Shown here one piece after another: positions 33,108 to 41,584 of a stretch of 43,614 nt of DNA. The stretch's first letter is position 1, and every line of letters begins with the position of its first letter. The position numbers and the translations under genes are program-made. The notes below the pieces were generated by a model. That model had not been told where the DNA came from. It saw only the letters and a program-made list of their open reading frames with translations, and searched no databases. This DNA comes from an uncultured Collinsella sp. Its GTDB lineage: Bacteria; Actinomycetota; Coriobacteriia; Coriobacteriales; Coriobacteriaceae. The stretch is from assembly GCA_959604825.1 (NCBI GenBank), contig CAUHCN010000019.1, positions 1 through 43,614 of the forward strand. Reading direction: 5' to 3'.

Positions 33108-33150
33108 GGTTAACCTAATTCGACCGCTTGCGGATGCATTTCAACCTTTG

Positions 33151-33185
33151 GCGCCTTGCCCGTCTTGGGCGAGGCGCTTTTTTTA
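33151..33185 (+). terminator. Terminator after purB
   Basis: GCGCCTTGCCC pairs with GGGCGAGGCGC (one wobble), followed by seven T. Confidence 0.88.
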
Positions 33186-33248
33186 CTGTCGCATATGCGC
33201 CCGGGTAATAAAATGAACTCCGACTGCTGTTTCGATGAAAGGGGGCAC

Positions 33249-34085
33249 GTGCCCAGACGCATCAAGCGTGCCACCATCGTCTCGTTTACGCTCATACTCC
33301 TTGTTGCCGTCTGTGCGGGCGCCCTGACGTATACCGTTCGAAGCAGTTCTTCCTCCTCGAATGAAGCCGATAGAGATCTCCCGGTGCTCAAAATCGGCGT
33401 TACGGATAACGACCCCTATGTGTATGTCGATACCACGGGCGATTACGCCGGTATCGATATCGACATCGCCCGCGAGGCCTGCAAGCGTGCGGGGCTCAAG
33501 CCACAGTTTGTCGATATTGACTGGAACGATCGCGACCGGCTGCTCAAAAACGGTGATATCGATTGCCTGTGGTGTGACTATTCTCCCTGTTATCGCGAGG
33601 ATAAGTATTACTGGACCGAGCCGTATCTAACCGTGACGGTCTCGGTTGCCGCCAAGAAAACGAGTGGCATCAAGTCCTTGGCACATCTCGATGGAAGTAA
33701 GACCATTGCGGTGATTGCGGGTTCGGTGAGTGAACGCCGATTGCTTGCGGGGGATCTGGGGGTCTCGTCGGACGTTCAAATCAAATCATATGGCTCTGCC
33801 GAACTCTGCAAAGCCGCTCTAGTCAAAGGGTACGTTGACTGCTGGATGGCGGATGTCCAGTCGCTTGACCGACTCGTTGCTCAGTATCCCGGCGTTTACC
33901 GTGTGTTTGCCGACAATGTTATGACGGTTGACCTGGGCATCGCGTTTGATGACAGCTATGAAGGATCGGTCGTAAAGGATCTCAATACCGCGCTGTTCGA
34001 CATGGATCGAGATGGCACGATTGACCGTATTGTGGGCAATTACAAGACAGGAGCGACGACGGGCGGGCAAGGAGGAAATTCATGA
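33249..34085 (+). CDS. Membrane-anchored family-3 solute-binding protein
   Basis: A 278-aa protein with an uncleaved-looking membrane anchor at about 8-30 (TIVSFTLILLVAVCAGALTYTV), then a Ser-rich linker and a type II periplasmic-binding fold (LKIGVTDNDPYVYVDTTGDYAGIDIDIAREACKRAG is the usual amino-acid-binding start). The GTG at 33249 has AAAGGGGG upstream; in-frame starts further up at 33156 and 33213 lack a ribosome site. No transporter genes are adjacent; instead the stop overlaps the ATG of a GGDEF gene (ATGA). It is therefore likely a sensor subunit rather than an uptake protein. The ligand is unknown, and Cys residues in the DCLWCDYSPCYRED segment are unusual. Confidence 0.85.
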   Translation: MPRRIKRATIVSFTLILLVAVCAGALTYTVRSSSSSSNEADRDLPVLKIGVTDNDPYVYVDTTGDYAGIDIDIAREACKRAGLKPQFVDIDWNDRDRLLKNGDIDCLWCDYSPCYREDKYYWTEPYLTVTVSVAAKKTSGIKSLAHLDGSKTIAVIAGSVSERRLLAGDLGVSSDVQIKSYGSAELCKAALVKGYVDCWMADVQSLDRLVAQYPGVYRVFADNVMTVDLGIAFDDSYEGSVVKDLNTALFDMDRDGTIDRIVGNYKTGATTGGQGGNS

Positions 34086-35881
34086 CAACTGATGAGCACC
34101 GCTTGAGTCGAAAGACTCTGAACGTCATAGCTGCCAGCGTTATTGTCAGCGCCGTCTTGTTAGGCCTGTTGTATACGGTTGGAACCCATCGCTGCCTCGA
34201 AAAAACGCTTGGGTTTGGCCAAGAAACCATGGTGTTTTTGGAGAACGCTTGCGAAAAATATGACCGCTACGAACAGGGGAGAAAAACCGAGGCGACGCAC
34301 GATTTGCTCGCCGCGGTCGAATCGTTTGTGACGTTCCTGTCCTCTGATCGCGTTGAGGTTAACGACGATCTTATCGAGCAATTTGTCCATGCCGAGAACC
34401 TTTCGGGGCTGATGGTCATGGACTCCGATGGCCATATGGCTGCCCACTACGACATCGATGCTCGCGATCCGCTCATGTTGTGGCGAGATGAGTTGGCCTG
34501 TTCGCCGGTCGCATCGATGTATCAAGGTTCCAAAGTGACCTACTCAACTGTCGATGAGCGCCGTGGTGTCGTTTTTGCCGTCTGTGCTGTTCCGTATGGC
34601 GACGGCGTTGCCCTGGCATACCGCTCACTTGTTTCCGATACGGCGGACGACTATTCATATGCCATAGCCGACGTGCTTTCGAACAGTACCTTCCACCAGG
34701 GTCCCACGGTGCTTGTTATGGAGGATGCGGAGATTGTCTCATCCAACAGTGCCGATGCTGACGTGTCGCTCGCCCGACTCCTCACCAGCGTAGGAGTTGA
34801 GTGGAAAGACGACGGCCTGACGCGCATCGAATATCGAGGAGACGAATGGTATGCCGTGCGTGCGGCATATAAGGACTACCGCCTGTTTGCGCTATATCCC
34901 AAATCTGAGGTCATGTCTGACAGGATTTCATTTGTCGCCGTCGGCGTCTTGGTGTGTCTTGCGTTTTGGGTCGTGGTGCTGTTGGCTCGAAATATCGTTG
35001 ACCACCGCAATTTGGTCGAAAAGGATAAACAGCTCGGCATTATCAATGCCATAAGCGCCATCTACGATTCGACCTTCCTTTTGCATCTCGACACCCTCGA
35101 GATCGAGGGGATCAATATGTCGCCGGCGATAGCGAAAATATTTGCCGAGCACAGCGAGGCATATGACTTTATGGACACGGTCTGCCGGGATATCGTGAGC
35201 CCCGAAAGCCGCGAAGCGGTTGTGGGACTCGTAGATATAAGTTCGCTTCGTGAACGTATGGAGGGCGTACCGTACTTGACTGCCGAGGTGCGAGATTGTC
35301 GAGGCGCTTGGTACTCGCTACAGGTTGTCCCCCAGCATCGCGATGAGCAAGGCCGGCTGGAGTCGGTCGTCGTGGCGACGCACAACATATCGATGGTCAA
35401 GCATGCCGAGGAGCTGTCATATCAAGACAAACTGACGGGGCTTCGCAACCGCAACTATCTTGAATCGCGCGGAGATAGCCTGGTAAACGAGGACTTGCCC
35501 GTGAGCGTGATTATGTTGGACTGCAATTATCTCAAGCGGACCAACGACATCTATGGTCACGAGATGGGGGATGAACTGCTGCGACGGACGGCGTCCGTGC
35601 TGCGGCGGGTGGCTGGTGCGGATTATCTGCCGATGCGCCTTGGCGGCGACGAGTTTTTGCTGGTTTGCCCCCATACTGACAACGAGTCTGCGCTCGGGCT
35701 GGAACAGGATCTTCGTCTCGGTCTTGCCGCGGTAAGCGATGAGGTCCTGACGGTCAGCGCATCGATTGGCGTGGCGACCGTCGAGACGGCTGGAAATACG
35801 CTGGCCGATGTATATCGTGTCGCCGACCACAATATGTATCGGGAGAAGCGCACGGTCCACGCACAGGGTGCGGACTGCTAA
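34082..35881 (+). CDS. Membrane GGDEF protein (putative diguanylate cyclase)
   Basis: 599 aa. TM helix at about 13-33, an extracellular sensory domain (about 40-278), a second TM helix (about 283-303), a PAS-like segment (about 315-435) and a GGDEF domain introduced by YQDKLTGLRNRNYL. The active motif GGDEF is intact (521-525), as are LDCNYLKRTNDIYGHEMGD and SASIGVAT. No RxxD inhibition site is seen just before GGDEF. It should make cyclic di-GMP. Coupling to the upstream solute-binding protein (4-base overlap) suggests that the bound ligand controls it. No EAL or PilZ gene is nearby. Confidence 0.88.
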   Translation: MTTDEHRLSRKTLNVIAASVIVSAVLLGLLYTVGTHRCLEKTLGFGQETMVFLENACEKYDRYEQGRKTEATHDLLAAVESFVTFLSSDRVEVNDDLIEQFVHAENLSGLMVMDSDGHMAAHYDIDARDPLMLWRDELACSPVASMYQGSKVTYSTVDERRGVVFAVCAVPYGDGVALAYRSLVSDTADDYSYAIADVLSNSTFHQGPTVLVMEDAEIVSSNSADADVSLARLLTSVGVEWKDDGLTRIEYRGDEWYAVRAAYKDYRLFALYPKSEVMSDRISFVAVGVLVCLAFWVVVLLARNIVDHRNLVEKDKQLGIINAISAIYDSTFLLHLDTLEIEGINMSPAIAKIFAEHSEAYDFMDTVCRDIVSPESREAVVGLVDISSLRERMEGVPYLTAEVRDCRGAWYSLQVVPQHRDEQGRLESVVVATHNISMVKHAEELSYQDKLTGLRNRNYLESRGDSLVNEDLPVSVIMLDCNYLKRTNDIYGHEMGDELLRRTASVLRRVAGADYLPMRLGGDEFLLVCPHTDNESALGLEQDLRLGLAAVSDEVLTVSASIGVATVETAGNTLADVYRVADHNMYREKRTVHAQGADC

Positions 35882-35994
35882 TCTTGCCCCCGCGAGTCCA
35901 TGCATCGTAGGATGTTGAATCGGTGCTTGCGATAATAAGTCGGCCCAGGCGGGGATAATAGACGTCTGAAATTTCTTTCTGAGAGGGGATCTCA

Positions 35995-36258
35995 ATGATT
36001 AGTTTTGACTACAAGCCGCAGGGTGTATGCTCTCGCAATATTCACCTCAATCTCTCTGACGATGGCAGCAAGGTGCTGGGCGTTGAGTTTACCGGCGGCT
36101 GTGACGGCAATCTCAAGGCTATCTCCAAGCTGGTCGAGGGCGCTCCTGCTGATCGCGTAATCGAGGTTCTCGCCGGTAATACCTGCGGTATGAAAAAGAC
36201 CTCCTGCGCCGACCAGCTTACACGCGCTATCGAGGCCGCTCGCGCCGAGATCGCCTAA
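35995..36258 (+). CDS. TSCPD domain-containing protein
   Basis: An 87-aa protein with cysteines in FTGGCDGNLKAI and GNTCGMKKTSCADQL, the pattern of the TSCPD family, related to the C-terminal zinc-binding end of ribonucleotide reductases. The role of stand-alone members is not established. ATG at 35995 after GAGAGGGG. The stop shares a base with the ATG of the next gene. Confidence 0.85.
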   Translation: MISFDYKPQGVCSRNIHLNLSDDGSKVLGVEFTGGCDGNLKAISKLVEGAPADRVIEVLAGNTCGMKKTSCADQLTRAIEAARAEIA

Positions 36259-37469
36259 TGGGTATCGCCGACCACATCAAGAATGGAATATCGCGCCGTG
36301 GCTTTGTGCTCGGCGGTGCTGCCGCGGGCGCTGCCACGGTGCTTGCCGGTTGCTCGAAAAAAACGGGCACCAGCGACGGTGCCGCCGGCGAGCCGCAGGT
36401 TATCAAGGACGATTCGAAGATTGTCTCGATCACTGATGAGTACGAAGCTGTTGATATCGATCTTGAGCCGGCGGCGTCGTGGACGCTGCCGCTGGGCACG
36501 CTGCTGTACTACTGCGATGGCGACTACGCTGCCGCGATGATGGCGCCTGCTTCTGCCCTGCATGCCAATACGCTTGGTGTGCTCAACCTGGGCGATGGCT
36601 CGCTTACCACACTTATCGAGGATCCCGTTGAGGGAACCGGTTATGCGTTTTACGACGTTCGCGCGGGTGATGGCGTGTTCGCGTGGGTCGAGATGAACTT
36701 TGCCAATGCGTCTTGGAAACTCTATGCGCAAAACCTTGCAGGCTCCTCCCTTACCGGCAACGCTGTCGAGCTCGATCGCGGTGGCGAAAATTACGATCCG
36801 CCGCTCTTCACAGCGTATGGGTCGTCGGTCATCTGGTATAAGATGCCCTCGTCCGGCGGCAGCAAGACGAGTAACGATTCGTACTGCTACCGTCAGTCGC
36901 CCAGCGAGTCCAAGCCTGAGACTATTTGGAAGTCGACGGGCCGCTTCGCATCCGCCCCGCGTGTGAGCGACGGCATCCTGACCATCTCGCCCCGCGTGCA
37001 CAATGATGAGGGCGTCTATTACGGTATGACGGCGATCGACCTGACTGACGGCAACAATACGAAGCGAGCTCAGCTGGTGCTTCCTTCGTCGGTTTCGCCT
37101 TTCGAGGCCGTGTATATGGGCGACACCTTCGTGTTCTCCATTGAGGCGACGTATAACGGTGTGGGTAGCCTGGGCAATATGGGCACCTATATCGGTAACG
37201 AGGGCGGTCCATACCTCTTCCTTTCGCGTGAGCCGCTCGCGTGCGTTGCGGGAAGGAAAAATAAATACCTGGTTAAAGTCCAGGCGTCGCATTTTTTGAT
37301 TGACACTTCGGCTAAGACCTACGGCTCGCTTCTGTCGCCCGACCGAGCCCTGGAGTATGGCGATTATCCAGCTACGGCGGGAAAATCGGACTCATTCCTT
37401 ACGTACGCCACGGTGCGCAACAGCCAGGGTATACCAGAGACGGTCACCGCACGCCTATTCTCTCTTTAA
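36258..37469 (+). CDS. Tat-exported lipoprotein, beta-propeller-like
   Basis: A 403-aa protein with a twin-arginine signal (SRRGFVLGG, residues 13-21) and lipobox LAGC at residue 32, so it should be exported folded and lipid-anchored. The mature part is rich in beta-strand patterns with recurring W/Y-rich turns, reminiscent of a propeller; that fold is inference. No enzyme motif was recognised. Its ATG overlaps the TSCPD gene stop. A weak hairpin (CCCGCCG/CGGCGGG, 37530-37566) lies downstream without a T-run. Confidence 0.8.
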   Translation: MGIADHIKNGISRRGFVLGGAAAGAATVLAGCSKKTGTSDGAAGEPQVIKDDSKIVSITDEYEAVDIDLEPAASWTLPLGTLLYYCDGDYAAAMMAPASALHANTLGVLNLGDGSLTTLIEDPVEGTGYAFYDVRAGDGVFAWVEMNFANASWKLYAQNLAGSSLTGNAVELDRGGENYDPPLFTAYGSSVIWYKMPSSGGSKTSNDSYCYRQSPSESKPETIWKSTGRFASAPRVSDGILTISPRVHNDEGVYYGMTAIDLTDGNNTKRAQLVLPSSVSPFEAVYMGDTFVFSIEATYNGVGSLGNMGTYIGNEGGPYLFLSREPLACVAGRKNKYLVKVQASHFLIDTSAKTYGSLLSPDRALEYGDYPATAGKSDSFLTYATVRNSQGIPETVTARLFSL

Positions 37470-37622
37470 GCTTAGAGGGGTTAAAAAGGCGCCAACAGGG
37501 GAATAAGCGCGTTGTAATTGTGAGTACCGCCCGCCGAGCTGCCGCGTCATAGTGGCATCCGGCGGGTTCAGGTGCGTTAAAATGGGCTTGTTCTTAGCTA
37601 ATTGAGACAGGGGGGCCGTGTT

Positions 37623-38345
37623 ATGGCTTCAGATGCAAAAAAGATTCTGCTGGTCGAGGATGAGAAGGCAATCCGTGACGCCGTCGCTGCCTATCTCGAG
37701 CGCGAAGGCTACTGGGTTGTGGGCGTCGGCGACGGCCAGTCCGCGATCGAGGAGTTCGAGAAGCATCAGTTTGACCTGGTCGTGCTCGACCTTATGCTCC
37801 CCAAGATCCCCGGCGAGCGCGTTTGCCGCACCATTCGCGATACCTCGGATGTCCCCATCATCATGCTGACGGCTAAGGGCGAGATCGAGGACCGTATTAT
37901 CGGTCTTGAGCTCGGCGCCGACGACTATCTGATTAAGCCGTTCTCGCCGCGCGAGCTTGTCGCGCGCGTACGCGCCTTGTTCCGCCGTGCCCATCAGGCC
38001 GACGAGCCAGCCGTCGAGGTACTCGACTTCGGCGATCTGGTCATCGATATCTCGGGCCACAAGATTTTGGTCGAGGGCAAGGAAGTCGACCTGACGGCTT
38101 CCGAGTTTAAGCTGCTCACCACGCTTGCCCGTCACCCCGGTCGCGTCTACAACCGCATGGAGCTGGTCGAGAAGGTGCTCGGCTACGACTTTGAGGGCTA
38201 TGAGCGCACCATCGATAGCCACGTGAAGAACCTTCGCGCCAAGCTGGGCGATGATCCCAAGAAGCCCAAGTGGCTCTACACCGTCCACGGTGTCGGCTAT
38301 CGCTTCGAGGCTCCGGCCAAGACCGATAAGTCGGACGAGAAATAG
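37623..38345 (+). CDS. OmpR-family response regulator
   Basis: A 240-aa protein. The receiver domain has the acidic pair Glu12/Asp13, phosphoacceptor Asp56 (VVLDLMLP) and the KPFSPRELVARV end. The winged-helix DNA-binding domain has LTASEFKLLTTLARHPGRVYNRMEL and RTIDSHVKNLRAKLG, ending in YTVHGVGYRF. ATG at 37623; an upstream in-frame TTG at 37602 precedes the Shine-Dalgarno GGGGGG and is rejected. Its partner histidine kinase begins 11 bases after the stop. The target genes are unknown. Confidence 0.94.
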   Translation: MASDAKKILLVEDEKAIRDAVAAYLEREGYWVVGVGDGQSAIEEFEKHQFDLVVLDLMLPKIPGERVCRTIRDTSDVPIIMLTAKGEIEDRIIGLELGADDYLIKPFSPRELVARVRALFRRAHQADEPAVEVLDFGDLVIDISGHKILVEGKEVDLTASEFKLLTTLARHPGRVYNRMELVEKVLGYDFEGYERTIDSHVKNLRAKLGDDPKKPKWLYTVHGVGYRFEAPAKTDKSDEK

Positions 38346-38356
38346 GGAAATCACAT

Positions 38357-39922
38357 ATGACACCTGCGCGCTTTGAAATCGGACAAAAGCACAAGCAGGA
38401 GAGCGAGGCGGGTTCCAAGGCTAGTTGGAACACGCCTCGTTCCGATTCACGGCCAACGATGAGCTATCCCTCGCGCATGGCACTTGCTTTTGCTCTGACA
38501 TCGCTCATGACGGTATTGGTGCTGGTGGGCGTGGTCTCTGTTGTGTGGGGCACGGTCTTTTCGGATTACACGCGCTCTAATATCGTCGAAATCGCAAATT
38601 CCGCTGCCGAAAAGCTTGCGACGTCGTATGAGGAAAACGGCAATTGGACTGCGGGCGAGCTACGTACGGTCGCGACATCGAGTTTGGTGTCCGACGATTT
38701 GGGTATGCAGGTCGTCAACAAGAAAGGCGTTGTCGTTTATGACGACTCATGGCCTTCGGCAAGCGCGACCGCCGATGTGCGCGAGAACGAATCGCCGTCG
38801 AGCAGCTCGAGCGGGAAAAAAGCATCGCATAGTCCGGTCTCGTCGGCTCCCACCGGCTCCGATAGCGTTGCAAACGTCGAAATCATAACGTCTTCCGGCG
38901 AGCATGTCGGACAAGTAAAGCTGTGGGCCATCGGCTCCGATGCCTTGCTCACCAAGGCAGATTCTGCGTTTAGGGAGAAGACCTTTAACGCCATGGCCCT
39001 TGCTGCGGTTGTTGCAGTTTGCATTTCGGTCGTTATCGGATCACTCGTGTCGCGCATGCTCACCAAGCCGATTCACCGTATTACCAGCACGGCCAAGCAA
39101 ATTCGCGATGGCGATCTGTCTGCTCGTACGGGCTTGCGCGGCGATGACGAGATTGATCAGCTGGGTGAGACCTTCGATGAGATGGCCACTTCGCTCGAGA
39201 AGGATATGAAACACGAGAAACGTTTGACCTCGGACGTGGCTCACGAACTTCGTACTCCGCTTATGGCCATGCTCGCAACGGTCGAGGCCATGCAGGATGG
39301 CGTATATCCTACCGACGATGAGCACTTGGAGACTGTTGCTTCCGAGACGCGTCGCCTGGCTCGTCTGGTGCAGCAGATGCTCGACCTGTCGCGCATGGAA
39401 AACAGCACGGCTCCGCTCAACCTTGAGCCGGTGGACATGGTTCCTTTCGTGCGTTCCATCGTCAATGCCCAGGAGCGCCTGTTTGTCGACCGCGATCTGC
39501 GCTTGCGCTTTGCTGACGAGACCCAAGGTCACGACGATGTCGTCGAAGCCGATCCCGACATGATCACACAATGCGTCATCAATCTCATGAGCAACGCCAT
39601 GCGCTACACCCCCGAGGGCGGTTGGGTCGTGGTGTCGGTGCTCAGTGACCGCAAACACGTCAGCGTCGCCGTTTCTGATACCGGCATCGGTATTGCCAAG
39701 GATGACTTGTCGCGCATCTTCGGCCGTTTTTGGCGCGCCGATGCCAGCCGTGCCCGTGAGGCGGGCGGTCTGGGCGTGGGCCTCGCCGTGACTAAACAGA
39801 TCGTCGAGCGACATCATGGCTACATTTCCGTGGAGTCGGAGCTTGGAAAGGGTACGACTTTTACGATTCATCTGCCTCGCGAGCACACGGCGGACGCGGC
39901 ATCTACTACAATGGAGCACTAG
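38357..39922 (+). CDS. Sensor histidine kinase
   Basis: 521 aa. A hydrophilic N-terminal stretch (1-38), TM1 (about 42-66), an extracellular sensor of about 140 residues with a Ser-rich insert (145-170), TM2 (about 211-233) and a HAMP domain (about 233-285). The HisKA domain carries His296 (SDVAHELRTPLM), and the HATPase domain has N-box CVINLMSNAMRYTPEGG, G1 DTGIGI and G2 GGLGVGLAVTKQIV. It should phosphorylate the preceding regulator. Signal unknown. A 107-base gap separates it from purC, containing a TGCGGG/CCCGCA hairpin (39982-39999) without a T-run. Confidence 0.94.
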   Translation: MTPARFEIGQKHKQESEAGSKASWNTPRSDSRPTMSYPSRMALAFALTSLMTVLVLVGVVSVVWGTVFSDYTRSNIVEIANSAAEKLATSYEENGNWTAGELRTVATSSLVSDDLGMQVVNKKGVVVYDDSWPSASATADVRENESPSSSSSGKKASHSPVSSAPTGSDSVANVEIITSSGEHVGQVKLWAIGSDALLTKADSAFREKTFNAMALAAVVAVCISVVIGSLVSRMLTKPIHRITSTAKQIRDGDLSARTGLRGDDEIDQLGETFDEMATSLEKDMKHEKRLTSDVAHELRTPLMAMLATVEAMQDGVYPTDDEHLETVASETRRLARLVQQMLDLSRMENSTAPLNLEPVDMVPFVRSIVNAQERLFVDRDLRLRFADETQGHDDVVEADPDMITQCVINLMSNAMRYTPEGGWVVVSVLSDRKHVSVAVSDTGIGIAKDDLSRIFGRFWRADASRAREAGGLGVGLAVTKQIVERHHGYISVESELGKGTTFTIHLPREHTADAASTTMEH

Positions 39923-40031
39923 CTTTTCGCTATTCGGTGAAGGAGGGGTTTCATCCCTGCCGCTCCGAGTTTGCGAAAACGTGCGGGAAAGAACCCGCAT
40001 TACTGTCGTATTTTGGTAAGGAGTGACTCAC

Positions 40032-40919
40032 GTGACAACGATGGAGCGTCGTCCGGATTCCCGTGGCAAGGTTCGTGATATCTACGATGCCGGTGAAAAC
40101 CTGCTGATGGTCGCCACCGACCGCATTTCTGCGTTCGACTTCATTCTTCCCGACGAGATTCCGTTTAAGGGAGAGGTGCTCAACCGCATCTCGGCATTCT
40201 GGTTTGATAAGTTTGCCGACATCGTCCCCAACCATCTCGTTTCCATCGACCCGGCGGATTTCCCCGAGGAGTTTGCTGAGTATCGTGACTACCTCGCTGG
40301 CCGCGCCATGCTGGTTAAAAAGGCCCAAACGATTCCTATCGAGTGCATCGTCCGCGGCTATCTGACCGGTTCGGGCAAGAAGACCTACGACGAGAACGGC
40401 ACCGTCTGCGGCATCCAGCTGCCTGAGGGCCTGACCGAGGCTTCCAAGCTTCCCGAGCCGCTGTTCACGCCGTCCACGAAGGCCGAGATTGGTGACCACG
40501 ACGAGAACATCTCGTTCGAGCGTTGCTGCGAGATCGTGGGCGAGGATATCGCCACGCAGATTCGTGACCTTTCCCTCAAGATCTACAAGGCCGCTGCCGA
40601 GTACGCCGCGACCCGTGGCATCATCATTGCCGACACCAAGTTCGAGTTTGGTGTCATCGATGGCAAGGTCACGCTGATCGACGAGTGCCTCACGCCCGAT
40701 TCCAGCCGTTTCTGGCCTGCTGCCAGCTACGAGGAGGGCAAGATCCAGCCCAGCTACGACAAACAATTCGTCCGCAATTGGCTCAAGGCCAACTGGGATA
40801 TGACGGGGGAGACCCCGCACCTGCCCGCCGAGGTCATCGATGGCACGTCCGAGCGCTATCGCGAGGCCTTCCAGATCATCACGGGCTCCCAGTTCACAAG
40901 CATGAAGGAGAACGCATAA
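40032..40919 (+). CDS. purC: SAICAR synthetase
   Basis: Phosphoribosylaminoimidazole-succinocarboxamide synthase, joining aspartate to CAIR in purine synthesis. RGKVRDIYDAGENLLMVATDRISAFD is the conserved start, with ECIVRGYLTGSG and IADTKFEFG, and DECLTPDSSRFW near the C-terminus. At 295 aa it belongs to the long form. The GTG at 40032 has AAGGAG 8 bases upstream; the in-frame GTG at 40023 is too close to that site. The next gene starts directly at the stop. Confidence 0.95.
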   Translation: MTTMERRPDSRGKVRDIYDAGENLLMVATDRISAFDFILPDEIPFKGEVLNRISAFWFDKFADIVPNHLVSIDPADFPEEFAEYRDYLAGRAMLVKKAQTIPIECIVRGYLTGSGKKTYDENGTVCGIQLPEGLTEASKLPEPLFTPSTKAEIGDHDENISFERCCEIVGEDIATQIRDLSLKIYKAAAEYAATRGIIIADTKFEFGVIDGKVTLIDECLTPDSSRFWPAASYEEGKIQPSYDKQFVRNWLKANWDMTGETPHLPAEVIDGTSERYREAFQIITGSQFTSMKENA

Positions 40920-41495
40920 GTGAGTACCCGTAGCGCCACGAACAAGCGCACGCAATCCCACGAGGTTACCGGGGTTGCGCGCAAGTCCGCCGCATCTGCT
41001 AAGCCTGCCCGTCAGGCAGCGAGCTCTGTCCGCGTCGTGCCGGCTTCGTCTAAGGCACGCCGCAAAGAGCTCGAGAAGGGCGAGAACCTCGAGGGCCTCT
41101 CTAAAGAGGAGAAGCGCGCCCGCAAGGCTAAGCAGCGCGCCAAGGAGGACCGCATCTACACGGTGTCGAATATCCTCCTCAAGCAGGACGAGGACTACAC
41201 CAAGCGCCGTCGCATCTGGTGGATTGTGCTCGCCATTGGCATGGTACTCGTCGTGGCAATTTGGGCTTCGCTCTACTTCGCTCCCGGCGGCACGGTGTCC
41301 AGTCCCGTCCAGATGGTCGGCATTGTTTTGTCCTATGTCATCATCTTAGGTGACTTTATCTACGACTTCGCTCGTATTCGTCCCTTGCGCAACATGTACC
41401 GCGCGCAGGCCGAGGGCATGTCCGAGAACAAGCTCAACGCTCTTATCGAGCGCGCAGCTGCCGAGGAGGACAAGAAGGACTCCAAGAAGAAGTAG
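40920..41495 (+). CDS. Basic membrane protein, two TM helices
   Basis: 191 aa. A long Lys/Arg/Ala-rich cytoplasmic-type N-terminus (1-98) precedes TM helices at about 100-121 (IWWIVLAIGMVLVVAIWASLYF) and about 133-153. The C-terminus is again charged (EEDKKDSKKK). GTG at 40920 immediately follows the purC stop, so it is probably co-translated. No family is recognised. The basic N-terminus could contact RNA or DNA, but nothing in the context confirms this. Confidence 0.75.
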   Translation: MSTRSATNKRTQSHEVTGVARKSAASAKPARQAASSVRVVPASSKARRKELEKGENLEGLSKEEKRARKAKQRAKEDRIYTVSNILLKQDEDYTKRRRIWWIVLAIGMVLVVAIWASLYFAPGGTVSSPVQMVGIVLSYVIILGDFIYDFARIRPLRNMYRAQAEGMSENKLNALIERAAAEEDKKDSKKK

Positions 41496-41526
41496 CGTTT
41501 GCATACATACTTATCGCTAAGATATA

Positions 41527-41556
41527 AGGCGCGTCGTTTTTGCGGCGCGCCTTTTT
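41527..41556 (+). terminator. Terminator after the purC unit
   Basis: GGCGCGTCG pairs with CGGCGCGCC (one wobble) with a TTTTTG loop, followed by five T. Confidence 0.87.
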
Positions 41557-41584
41557 ACTGTTCTATAGATAGATGGAGTGGCAC

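Noticed and set aside
37530..37566. Hairpin CCCGCCG/CGGCGGG as a terminator or riboswitch
   Set aside because: No T-run follows, and it matches no riboswitch class that I recognise.
39982..39999. Purine-responsive riboswitch upstream of purC
   Set aside because: Only a simple 6-bp hairpin; none of the conserved purine or ZTP riboswitch core was seen.
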